Source: AP-15 sp963814865 (lineage in GTDB: Bacteria > Pseudomonadota > Alphaproteobacteria > ATCC43930 > CGMCC-115725). From it: a stretch of 64,000 nt of DNA. Every line of letters starts with the position of its first letter. The first letter of the stretch is position 1. Under the pieces are notes generated by a model. The model ran no database searches. It had not been told where the DNA came from and saw only the letters and a program-made list of their open reading frames with translations. Position numbers and translations under genes: made by a program. Of the stretch, positions 20,096 to 28,459 are shown piece by piece. Where the stretch lies: contig CAWFEN010000015.1 in assembly GCA_963814865.1 (NCBI GenBank), positions 230,434 through 294,433 on the forward strand, written 5' to 3'.

Positions 20096-21723
20096 CCCGT
20101 CTTATTCACCAGGGTGTCGGAAGGAGCCCGGCAAGCTTCGCGTTGGGGTCGATGCGAGGTTGAGGGTGGCGGCACGGTTGCCGCGGGGTGTGATCGGTGT
20201 GGTCGGCGCTGGAGGTTTGCGAGAGGGGCTTGGGCGGGGCGACAGCGGCCCCGCGGTTTACGGTCCGGCTGGCATCAGCGCTGCGGCGATGTGACGGAAG
20301 AGGCTGGCCTCGGGGCAGGCGGCGGCGAAGGCGAGGCGGACGCGCGAGGCGGTCTCGATGATGCGGGTGCCGAGCTTCAACAGACGCAGGCGGATGGTGG
20401 CAAACTCGGCGGTGGCGAGCGCATCGGTCTTGGGGATGGCGTCGCGCACCGAGAGGATCAGCCAATAAGCGGCGGTGTGGAGAATGAGCCGCATCTGGTT
20501 GGCGAGCGGGCTGCGGCAGCTGGTGCGGTCGGAGGCGAGCTGGGTCTTGTGCAGTTTGATCAAATTCTCGGCCTGGCCGCGGGTGCAGTAGAGCGTCTCG
20601 TAGACGTGCTGGGCCGAGCCGGTGTCGAGGCTGGTGACGACAAAGCGGATGTCGAGCCCCTTGGTGGTGGCCTCGATGCGGGCGCAGGCGCGGCGCTGCT
20701 TGGTCCAGGACTTGGCCTGGTAGCGGGCTTCGGCAAAGCCGCGCAGGGTGGGCTTTTGCTCGAGCGCACGGCGGGTGCGAATATCATCGGCGGTTTCATC
20801 GACCAGCCGGTCGAGCACGGCGTTACCGGGCAGCCCGAAGATGAAGTCGAGGCCGTTTTCTTCGCACCACGCCATCACTTGCGGGCGCCCGTAATGGCCG
20901 TCGCCGCGGATGGTGATGCGGGTCAAGGGCCAGTGCCGGCGGATGCGGCGGACGAGGCGTCGCAGATGGCCGCGCACCTCCGCGCCCGAGGGCGTCTTGC
21001 CGGGGCGCAGCAACACGGCGACCGGTCGGCTGGTTGCCGTGTCGTAGACATGGATCGGCAGAAAGCAGCGCTCGTCGTAATGGGCATTGAAAAACGAGAG
21101 CTGCTGATGGCCGTGAACGACATCGACGGTGTCGTCGATATCGAGGGTCACGGCCTCGGGCGCCGTCTTGTAGCTGGCGCAGTAGAGATCGACCATCACC
21201 CCCATCAGGTGGATCAGATCGCGCAACCCGGGCGCATTCTCCCAGCGCGAGACGGTCGGCTGCGAGCACAGGTCGATGCCACTGTCGGGCAGCCGGCCGC
21301 AAGCCAGCTTGAACCCCGGATCGGTGCGCAACCGGTCGAGATCGTCGGCATCCTCCCAGCCGCAGGCGATGGCAAAGATGCGGGCGCGCAATATATCGGG
21401 CAGCCGATGGGTGATCCGCTCCGGGTCGCGGCCGTCCGGGATCACCGCCGCGAGCCGCGCGGCGAGGCCGAGCCGCCGCTCGGCTTGGGCGAGCAGCATG
21501 ACCCCGCCATCGGAGCTGAGCCGGCCGCCATCAAACGCGGCGGTCACTTTTTTGCCCGCAACCGCTGGAAACGAGAACGGCAGCAGGCTATCGTCGGTGA
21601 TGGCGGGCGTGGCGGGCTCCGATCTGCCGCAAGGACTGGCTTCAGCAACCAAATCCTACAACAGATCAACGGCTTATGCTACATCCGCCAACCCAAAATC
21701 CGTCCCGTCATGAATAAGACGGG
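20096..21723 (-). mobile_element. IS1380-family insertion sequence, copy 2
   Basis: Exact repeat of the element at 18464-20091, offset by 1632 bases, with the same terminal repeats and followed by CTAG. Its right flank runs directly into the leader of the M20 amidohydrolase gene at 21773, so outward transcription from the IS could affect that gene. Confidence 0.88.
20258..21652 (-). CDS. IS1380 family transposase (copy 2)
   Basis: Identical 464-residue product to the transposase at 18626-20020, intact. It has the same motifs (AAFDGGRLSSDGG, LDIDDTVDVVHG, IRGDGHYGRP). With two intact copies the pair could still be mobile, including as an abutted-end intermediate. Confidence 0.92.
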   Translation of the reverse strand: MVAEASPCGRSEPATPAITDDSLLPFSFPAVAGKKVTAAFDGGRLSSDGGVMLLAQAERRLGLAARLAAVIPDGRDPERITHRLPDILRARIFAIACGWEDADDLDRLRTDPGFKLACGRLPDSGIDLCSQPTVSRWENAPGLRDLIHLMGVMVDLYCASYKTAPEAVTLDIDDTVDVVHGHQQLSFFNAHYDERCFLPIHVYDTATSRPVAVLLRPGKTPSGAEVRGHLRRLVRRIRRHWPLTRITIRGDGHYGRPQVMAWCEENGLDFIFGLPGNAVLDRLVDETADDIRTRRALEQKPTLRGFAEARYQAKSWTKQRRACARIEATTKGLDIRFVVTSLDTGSAQHVYETLYCTRGQAENLIKLHKTQLASDRTSCRSPLANQMRLILHTAAYWLILSVRDAIPKTDALATAEFATIRLRLLKLGTRIIETASRVRLAFAAACPEASLFRHIAAALMPAGP

Positions 21724-21772
21724 CTAGAGACCCAGGGACACGGGCGATCCGAGCGGCGACACAGGAACCGGC

Positions 21773-23117
21773 ATGACCAGCAAGGACGAATTGAAGCGCG
21801 CGGTGTGCGAGGCAATCGACCGCCAAGGCAACGAGATCATCGAATTGGGCGAGAGGATCCTCCACCATCCGGAGACCGGCTTCAACGAGGCCAAGACCGG
21901 CGCGCTTGTCGCCGACAAGATGCGCGCGCTCGGGCTCGAGCCGCAGATCGGCCTGGCCCTGACCGGGGTCAAAGGCCGCGCTGCGCGGCAAGCGTCCTGG
22001 TCCACGCCTCGCCGTCCTCGGCGAATTGGACAGCCTGCGAACCTCCGACCATCCCCTCGCCGATCCGCACACCGGTGCGGCGCACAGCTGCGGCCACAAC
22101 GCCCAGGTCGCCGGCATGCTCGGGGTCGCGATGGGCCTCGCGGAGATCAGTGCCGCCGAGCACCTCGCCGGCGAATTGATCTTCTTCGCCATCCCGGCCG
22201 AGGAGTTCATCGATGTCGAGGAGCGCTTGCATCGCAAGGAGCGCGGCGAAATCGAGTTCCTGTTGGGCAAGCCCGAACTCGTCGCCAAGGGCCATTTCGA
22301 CGACATCGACATGGCGATGATGATCCATGTCGGCTCGCACGACCAGATGACCAAGCGCTCCTATATCGCCGACAGCTCGAACGGGGCGCTGGTCAAGCAG
22401 ATCCGGTTTTTCGGCCGCGCCAGCCATGCCGGCGGCGCGCCGCAGCTCGGCATCAACGCGCTCTCCGCGGCGATGCTCGCGCTTGAACGCGATACACGCG
22501 CAGCGCGAAAGCTTCTGGGAGAAGGACACGATCCGCATCCACCCGATCATCACCAAGGGCGGCGATGCGGTCAGCGTCGTTCCGGCCGAGGTGCATATGG
22601 AGACCTTTGTGCGCGGCGGCTCCCGCGAGGCGATCCTCGATGCGAACATGAAAGTCGACCGGTGTCTCAAGGCCGGCGCGATGTCGATGGGCGCCGAGGT
22701 CGAGATCAATACGATCCCCGGCTACCTGCCGCAGCGCAACAACCCCGCGATGGGCGAGCTGTTCGGCGGCAATGTCGAGACCATGTTCGGCCCGGGGTCG
22801 TTCGACATCGGCGGCCACCGCACCGGGTCGACCGATATGGGCGACATCGCCCATATGAAGCCGGTCATCCACCCTTATGTCGCCTCCGCACGCGGCAAGA
22901 CGCACGGCGCCGACTTTCGCATCAACGAGCCGGAGCACGCCTATCTGACCCCGGCCAAATTGCTGGCGATGACCGCGATCGACCTGCTCTACGGCGACGC
23001 CGCACCGGCCAAGCAGATCCTCGCCGACTTCAAGCCGGTGATGGGCAAGGACGAATACCTCGCTTTGAACGCGGCCTATTCCGCACCGAGCGCTGGAAGC
23101 CAGAGGTGTCGAGCTAA
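21773..23117 (+). pseudogene. M20 family amidohydrolase with three frameshifts
   Basis: Metal-dependent peptidase or N-acyl hydrolase related to aminobenzoyl-glutamate hydrolases. ATG 21773 opens MTSKDELKRAVCEAIDRQG and HHPETGFNEAKTGALVADKM. The pieces continue in other frames: LAVLGELDSL and HSCGHNAQVAGMLG (metal site), FFAIPAEEFID, FFGRASHAGGAPQLGINAL, then IHPIITKGGDAVSVVPAEVHME, GHRTGSTDMGDIAHMKP and a C-terminus at 23117. Shifts lie near 21985, 22490 and 23085. It differs from the M20 gene at 7924. With three lesions it is more likely a true pseudogene than the genes with only one. It lies 49 bases from the tandem IS. Confidence 0.72.
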
Positions 23118-23286
23118 GGGCCACCAAGTGTGCCAATACCGGCCGCAAACAGGCCGCTTGTGCATCCGACACCGGCCGTTGAGCCTCGGCGTCGGGAACC
23201 GCTGAATTTGCCCTTAAGCCGCCAGTCGGGGCTGTCGTTCGAGATCTCGCTCATGAGATCCGTAAGCGCTCGGTGAACACGCCAGG

Positions 23287-23975
23287 TCAGGCGGCGGCGC
23301 GGTCCGGCTGGACGGGTTTCCAGTGCCAGGGCAGCAGATCGGCGATTTGGTGAGCTGGGTGATCGGCGATCCTGGTCAGCACGTCGGTAAGATACTTTTG
23401 GGGGTCGAGGCCGTTGAGCTTGGCGGTCTCGATCAGCGAGTAAAGTGCCGCGGCGCGGCGGCCGCCGGCATCGGAGCCGGCGAACAGATAATTTTTGCGG
23501 CCGATGGCGACGTCTGTCAGAGCCCGCTCGGCCGGATTATTGTCGAGGGCGAGCCGGCCATCATCGAAGCAGCGCAGCAGTGCCTTCCAGCGCGAGCGCA
23601 TGTAGCGGAAGGCCTTGGCCAGTTCGGATTTGCGCGAGAGCTTCGGCAGGGTCGTCTCGGCCCAGGCGCTCAGTGCCGCGACAATCGGCTTTGATCATTT
23701 CTGGCGTTCAGCGCGCCGCAGGTCGGGCGGTAGGCCGGTGATCGTCTTTTCAATCCCGTAGAGATCGCCGATGCGGTCGAGGGCCTGCTTGGCGATCGAC
23801 GAGCCATTGGCGGCAACGACGTCGAAGAATTTGCGGCGGACATGGGCCGAGAGGGGCCGCGGCGATCCGGTATGCCGGCGAACCGACCGTTGAACCCGGC
23901 ATAGCCGTCGGCGTGGATGACCCCCTGGAAGTCCTGCAGATGCGCCTTTGGGTGCTCGCTCTTGCCGCGACGCGG
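23287..23975 (-). pseudogene. IS66-family transposase (TnpC) remnant
   Basis: C-terminal half of an IS66 transposase in at least two frames. The last part is MRSRWKALLRCFDDGRLALDNNPAERAL with the typical GRKNYLFAGSDAGGRRAA and PWHWKP end. Upstream are GVIHADGYAGFNG, AHVRRKFFDVV and the IEKTITGLPPDLR region. The N-terminal half and the accessory tnpA/tnpB genes are missing. Its truncated 5' end abuts the broken oxidase gene on the other strand, so insertion or deletion at this point probably destroyed that gene. Both sides have decayed. Confidence 0.75.
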
Positions 23976-23984
23976 CATCATCCG

Positions 23985-24409
23985 GTAGCGCTGCATTTCC
24001 AGAAGGGGCTGGCCGGGGCGTCGGCGGAGACGCTGGCCGCCGCCCGCGCCACCGCAACGAGCCCCGAGGTCTTGGACGCTTTCGCACTCGCGATGATCGG
24101 CGGCGGCGGACCGCCGGCGTTTCCGGGGTTATCCGGCCACGAGCCCGACCTTGTCGCGGCGCGTCGCCAGGCGAGCGCGATCGGCGCGGCCGCCGCTGAG
24201 TTGCGCAAAGCGGCACCGGACGCCGGCGCTTATGTCGCGGAAAGCAGCTTTTTCGAGCCCGAGTGGCAGCGCGCCTATTGGGTTCGAACTATCCGAAGCT
24301 GCTCACGGTCAAAAGGAAATACGATCCGGCGGGTCTCTTCTTCGTCCACCATGGCGTCGGTAGCGAAGGCTGGAGCGCCGACGGTTTCACCCGGCTGGCC
24401 GGCCCGTGA
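23985..24409 (+). pseudogene. FAD-linked oxidase (berberine-bridge type), C-terminal fragment
   Basis: The last 140 residues of a covalent-flavin oxidase. LHFQKGLAGASAET is followed by HEPDLVAARRQ and YVAESSFFEPEWQRAYWG. After a one-base loss in a G run near 24284, the classic berberine-bridge C-terminus follows: SNYPKLLTVKRKYDPAGLFF, then VHHGVGSEGWSADGF, ending at the tga at 24407-24409. The FAD-binding N-terminal 300 residues are missing, cut off at the IS66 remnant. Confidence 0.7.
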
Positions 24410-24449
24410 GGGCGATGAGCGGCGATCGAGCCGGTCGGGACAAGGGATT

Positions 24450-25364
24450 TCATGACCTTGCTTCCGATATCGGTCGCTCGCCGAGATCATCGGCGACCAT
24501 GACCAAATAGCCGTCGGGGTCCAGCACGAAGATTTCGCGCTGCCCGGCCTGCCGATCGCCGACGTCGCGCCAAACCTCACGGGGTCCGGCATAAAGCGGC
24601 CAGCCCGCCGCTTTGAGCGAGCGCGCTACAGGCTCGATGTCGGCGGCATGCACCTGGAACATCGCGCCGCGCCCATAGGGCCGATCAAGTGGCGCCGTCT
24701 CCCATCTGCCGCTGCGCTGCGACAGCATGATTTGTGCGCCTTCCGGCCGCTCGAGATAGGCGAAGGCTTCCTCTGGCCGCTGGTACGCGATCGCAAAGCC
24801 GAGGCGATCGCACCAGAATTCCAGGCTCGCGCCGATATCGCTGACCAGCAGCTCGGGCACCAGCTTCGCCCAGCCGGTTTTTGGTGGGCCTCGCGATCCT
24901 GCCGTCCAGCGGGCCGGCTCCCACTCGTATTTCACGTCGGGCTCGTTCTCTTCGTTGCGCCCATCCGTGTAGGCGACCGCGCGAAACCCTTGCGTCTCAT
25001 AGAAGGCTCTGGCGTCGCGGTTGCGCTGAAACGTCCACAGCTGGATCCGCTGTGGGCTCAGCGCCTTCGCCTTGGTAAGCAGCGACAAACCAACACCGCA
25101 GCGTTGCCAGACTGGCCGCACATAGAGGTGATCAAGATTTCCGCCATCAATCAGCATATAGCCGACGATCTCATCTCCGATCCGCGCGACCCACCAGGCC
25201 GACGGCCGATCGCCGACGACACGGGTGAAATAGTCTCGCGTCTCGTCGTCGGTGTGCGCCCCATTAAGGTCGGGCATCGCCTCGCGCCGCGCCGTCAGAT
25301 GAATTTCCGCGACGGCTGGCGCGTCGCCCGGTTCGGCCTCTCGAATTTCGAGACCCTCGACCAT
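24450..25364 (-). CDS. GNAT acetyltransferase fused to VOC/glyoxalase domain
   Basis: Two-domain protein of 304 residues. Residues about 5-130 form a GNAT N-acetyltransferase (IREAEPGDAPAVAEIHL, GGNLDHLYVRPVWQRCGVG, ARAFYETQGFRAVAYTDG). Residues about 170-295 form a VOC fold like bleomycin-resistance proteins or glyoxalases (LLVSDIGASLEFWCDRLGFA, REIFVLDPDGYLVMVADD). ATG 25364 is preferred because GGGGAAGG precedes it closely and the GNAT domain starts right after it; the track-length start at 25439 adds 25 atypical residues. Both domain types are linked to resistance to small toxic molecules. Joining them in one chain suggests modification plus sequestration, but this is inference. Confidence 0.78.
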   Translation of the reverse strand: MVEGLEIREAEPGDAPAVAEIHLTARREAMPDLNGAHTDDETRDYFTRVVGDRPSAWWVARIGDEIVGYMLIDGGNLDHLYVRPVWQRCGVGLSLLTKAKALSPQRIQLWTFQRNRDARAFYETQGFRAVAYTDGRNEENEPDVKYEWEPARWTAGSRGPPKTGWAKLVPELLVSDIGASLEFWCDRLGFAIAYQRPEEAFAYLERPEGAQIMLSQRSGRWETAPLDRPYGRGAMFQVHAADIEPVARSLKAAGWPLYAGPREVWRDVGDRQAGQREIFVLDPDGYLVMVADDLGERPISEARS

Positions 25365-25489
25365 CTCGGCCTTCCCCCTCGCGCGAAGCGCACACCGTCT
25401 GACATGGACATTCAAACACATAGAGCCTCGCCAGGACAAACGGGGCGGCGCATTTCTCGCGACCCGCGGTATGGGAGTCCTCGACGCCC

Positions 25490-25782
25490 ATGATCAGGAC
25501 GGCCGGCCCGTTCGCAACTGGCTCCTCAGTTGCAAACCGATGGCGACGCGCGAACTCGACGTCGATGGGCAAAAGAGACCCTATTTCGATCAGCTCGCCT
25601 GGGCCAGCCCTGCGACCCTTAATGGCCTTCCCGCGACTACCGCGCCGATCGGCCGCACCGAGACCGGACTGCCGATCGGGGTGCAGATTATCGGCGGCTC
25701 TCTGGATGATCGAACGACGATCGCGTTCGCGGACATGCTCGAGAGCGAGTTCGGCGGCTTTACGCCGCCGGCGACCCTGTAG
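25490..25782 (+). pseudogene. Amidase-signature family, C-terminal fragment
   Basis: The last 95 residues or so of a GatA-like amidase: DGQKRPYFDQLAWASPATLN, LPATTAPIGRTETGLPIGVQ, IIGGSLDDRTTIAFADMLE and GGFTPP are the standard C-terminal strands. The Ser-Ser-Lys catalytic region of the family, about 300 residues upstream, is absent, so it cannot be active. Nothing assignable lies from 25783 to 26058 apart from the short direct repeat at 25872. Confidence 0.68.
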
Positions 25783-25871
25783 TCCGCCGGGGCCGCGGCC
25801 TTTGGCCGAAGGTCAGCGATCGATCGTTTGGCGGACACGCCCAGGCGACACCCACAGGGAGCAGGAGCGGC

Positions 25872-25889
25872 GCGCCAGATAATTCTCAA
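25872..25889 (+). repeat. Direct repeat, left copy (GCGCCAGATAATTCTCAA)
   Basis: 18 bases that recur with one mismatch at 26919-26936 in the same orientation, flanking the metallophosphoesterase gene. AT-richer than its surroundings. Confidence 0.45.
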
Positions 25890-26058
25890 CCTCATTTCGC
25901 CGCCTGCCTGCTCCGCCCTGTAATACGTGGCTCTCCGGCTCATTACCTGGCCGGTCGCACACAACATATAGAATTGGCTTTTGACGCAGAATTAATGCGA
26001 AGACTATCGCAGGAAGCCGAAGCCTTGCTGCTGCCCGTCCACTGAGCCCGGCAGCCGC

Positions 26059-26895
26059 TTAAATCTCGAGATAGCCCGGGCCGGTCCAGCCGGTGTCTTC
26101 TCCCGGATAACCCAGCTGCGCCGAGAGGAGCCTCACGCCGTGCGTCTGCGTCGCCAGGCTCCAATGGTGGTGACCGAAGATCCAGGCGGCGACGCCGGCC
26201 GCGGACGCGGCCTCCACCAGATCGTCGCAATCGGAGCAGAAGGCGGGCGCCAGTTCATTGAGCCCGTGGACGGGATGACGAGCGGCGGAGTGCGGCACGT
26301 GATGCGTGACGACGAGCGTCGGCCCGTCTGCCGGCTCGGTGAGCTTCCGCAGGAGCCACATCCGCGAGAGCCTATGCTCCGCCAAGGCATCGACGGGCGA
26401 AAAAAAGCCCGAGCCCTCGCTGCGGCGGATCAGGCGATGGTCGTAAATTTCCCGTTCGGCCGCGGTCATCGCCGCCGCGGGATCGCCGGCGACGGCGTAA
26501 TCCGTCCACAGCGTCGCCCCGAGAACCCGCAGCGGCGCGCCGCCTCGTGCGATCGATGCCTCGCCCCTGTCGAGCACCGTCACCGTCCGATCGCCCGCAG
26601 CGAGCAATGCGGCGCGATCCTCTCGAAAGCAGCCGCGATAATATTCGTGGTTTCCGGGCACCAGGACGACACCGCACCCGAGAAAGTCGGCGGCTTCGCG
26701 CGCGTAAGAGAGCGGCGACACATTTCGTGTCGAGTGGACCCGACCGATATCGCCCGCGAGTATCAGCAGATCCGCCGCCCCGACGAACGTCGACAATTCG
26801 GGGCCAAAGCCAAGCGGCAGGGTATCGCTCCAGGGTGCTGCTGGCTGACTTTCCCGGATTTCGATATGCACGTCGCTGAAATAGACGATTCGCAT
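26059..26895 (-). CDS. Calcineurin-like metallophosphoesterase
   Basis: Intact 278-residue dimetal phosphoesterase. All five motifs are present: FSDVH at residues 6-10, LAGDIG, PGNHEYY, THHVPHSA and GHHHW. ATG 26895 (MRIVYFSDVH) is preferred over the TTG at 26913. The subfamily resembles stand-alone cytoplasmic phosphodiesterases with unknown substrates. It sits between two copies of an 18-bp direct repeat in a stretch of otherwise broken genes, so it may have been moved in as a unit. Confidence 0.82.
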   Translation of the reverse strand: MRIVYFSDVHIEIRESQPAAPWSDTLPLGFGPELSTFVGAADLLILAGDIGRVHSTRNVSPLSYAREAADFLGCGVVLVPGNHEYYRGCFREDRAALLAAGDRTVTVLDRGEASIARGGAPLRVLGATLWTDYAVAGDPAAAMTAAEREIYDHRLIRRSEGSGFFSPVDALAEHRLSRMWLLRKLTEPADGPTLVVTHHVPHSAARHPVHGLNELAPAFCSDCDDLVEAASAAGVAAWIFGHHHWSLATQTHGVRLLSAQLGYPGEDTGWTGPGYLEI

Positions 26896-26918
26896 GGCGG
26901 TCATTCGGCTCAAATCCT

Positions 26919-26936
26919 GCGCCAGATAATTTTCAA
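26919..26936 (+). repeat. Direct repeat, right copy (GCGCCAGATAATTTTCAA)
   Basis: Matches 25872-25889 at 17 of 18 positions. It lies 23 bases upstream of the phosphoesterase start, so it could alternatively be part of that promoter. Confidence 0.45.
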
Positions 26937-27056
26937 AATGACAGCCATGCGGCGCGGCGACTTCCCGCCAATGTGTGATAATGCCGCGCCAACGCGCCCG
27001 TCACCATCGGTCGGCTGAACCGGCGCTAAAGCTACTGTGGAAGGCATCGACGCCAG

Positions 27057-27807
27057 ATGAACGCCATCAAAGATTCCGTCAAGTCAGGTAGAACCGTCGT
27101 TGGGACGACCGCGGGACCGAACGTCGACGTGTCGCTCCTGGCCGAAGCCGGGTACGACTTCGTGCTCTTCGATACCCAGCACTCCCCCTGGGAGATCAAG
27201 CAGCTGCAGCCGTCGATCCAGGCGATGCGCGGCAAAGAGGCGGCGCCGCTGGTGCGCGTCGCCGCGAACCAGGCCTATCAGATCTGCTTCGCGCTTGACG
27301 CCGGGGCGCGCGGCATCGTCGTGCCGATGGTCAACACCCGAGCAGAGGCGGAGGCCGCCGTGCGCGCCTGCCGCTATCATCCGCTTGGCAACCGCAGCAA
27401 CGCTGGGGTACGCGGCGAGTGGGGCGAGTTCAAGAATTACCGCGATTACCTCGATGCGGTGAACGACGGGCTCCTTATCGTGCCGATGATCGAGACCAAC
27501 CATTCGCTGGAGAATCTCGATGCCATCGCCTCGGTCCCGGGCGTCGACGTCCTGCTGATCGGCCCGTCCGATCTTTCGATCGAGCTGGGGGTGCCACTCG
27601 ACTACGCCGTGCGACATCTATCAGCGAGCGCTCGATAAAATCGCGGCGACCGCCGCGAAGCACGGCATCGCCGCCGGGATGTATTTCATCCCGCCCGGGA
27701 TGGACCCGAACTTCTTCGTCGAGAAGGGGTTCAAGTTCTTCACCATGCCGTGGGGTCCCTGGGCGAAGGCCGGGATCCAGAACGGCCTGTCCGGGATCAA
27801 GCGCTGA
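27057..27807 (+). pseudogene. HpcH/HpaI-type aldolase, frameshifted
   Basis: Class II pyruvate aldolase that cleaves 4-hydroxy-2-oxo acids, about 250 residues. ATG 27057 opens MNAIKDSVKSGRTVVGTTAG. Family motifs follow: DFVLFDTQHSPWE, PLVRVAANQ, DAGARGIVVPMVNT, VPMIETNHSLENL and IGPSDLSIELG. The frame breaks after LDYA near 27609, where one extra G is present, and resumes as CDIYQRALDKIAATAAKHGI, ending GPWAKAGIQNGLSG at 27805-27807. Removing the G gives a normal full-length protein. It would suit the last step of a ring-cleavage pathway. Confidence 0.78.
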
Positions 27808-28147
27808 CGACGGTCGATGCGGACGGTCCGGCGAACGGCCGGATCGCCCAGCGTGCGCCGCTGCGGGGAGATCGGCATTTTTCACCTGGCCGCGGCCGCC
27901 TATCCGCATTTTGAAAGCGGCTCGGTGAACTATTCCCGAGCCGACTGCGCCGCCGCGCGGAAGCCGGAGAAGCTGCCTGTAAAAAAAAGCCCAATCGCTA
28001 GCAACTATGGACCGCCGTCGCCTCGACGCGGTGGTGATCTCGCCAGCTGGCGACATCGCCATCCCCCTTCGCCAGGTCTTTCCGCCACCGTGATCCATGA
28101 CGGCCGCCGGTATTCGGCGGCACGCGCCAGGATCACGGAGTTTTCCG
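27808..28147. other. 340-bp leader of module B, no gene seen
   Basis: Border between cargo 1 and module B. It holds an A8 run (27980-27987) and the nested inverted repeat at 28090-28136. No open frame is convincing. Confidence 0.4.
28090..28136. promoter_or_regulatory. Nested inverted repeat in front of HTH-rep genes
   Basis: Outer arms GTGATCC (28090-28096) and GGATCAC (28130-28136) enclose a perfect inner stem GCCGCCG-GTATT-CGGCGGC (28103-28121). It ends one base before the GGAG that serves the HTH gene at 28148, so it is either an operator for that HTH protein or an RNA hairpin controlling its translation. Confidence 0.5.
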
Positions 28148-28429
28148 ATGCTCGCCACTCCCGCCGGCATGCCGCCGCGCTACCTGCGCACGCCCGAGGC
28201 CGCTCGCTTCGTCGGCCTCTCGATCCGCACCCTCGAAAAGCACCGCACCTACGGCACCGGGCCGCGCTACTCGAAGCTCGGCGGCCGGGTCGTCTATCGC
28301 CTCGATGACCTGCAGGCCTGGGTCGAGCTCGGCGCCAAGAACTCGACCTCCGACCCCGGGGTCGGCACCGTCCTGCCGGCCAAGCGCCACCCGCAGCTGA
28401 TCCCGGCCGTCGGCGAACGCCGCCGCTGA
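28148..28429 (+). CDS. Small HTH (excisionase/AlpA-like) DNA-binding protein
   Basis: A 93-residue protein with a MerR/excisionase-type winged helix: YLRTPEAARFVGLSIRTLEK, then GPRYSKLGGRVVYRLDDLQAWV. Genes of this type sit directly upstream of rep in many alphaproteobacterial ICEs. ATG 28148 is supported by GGAG 8 bases upstream. Rep begins about 13-30 bases after its stop, so they are likely co-transcribed. A nested inverted repeat just upstream is a candidate binding site. Confidence 0.8.
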   Translation: MLATPAGMPPRYLRTPEAARFVGLSIRTLEKHRTYGTGPRYSKLGGRVVYRLDDLQAWVELGAKNSTSDPGVGTVLPAKRHPQLIPAVGERRR

Positions 28430-28459
28430 AATCGTGCTGTCGTGCCGAGGCGGCGCGGC

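Noticed and set aside
18482..21727. 537-codon plus-strand ORFs over both IS1380 elements
   Set aside because: Exact antisense of the transposase genes; Gly/Ala/Asp-rich composition and no conserved domain.
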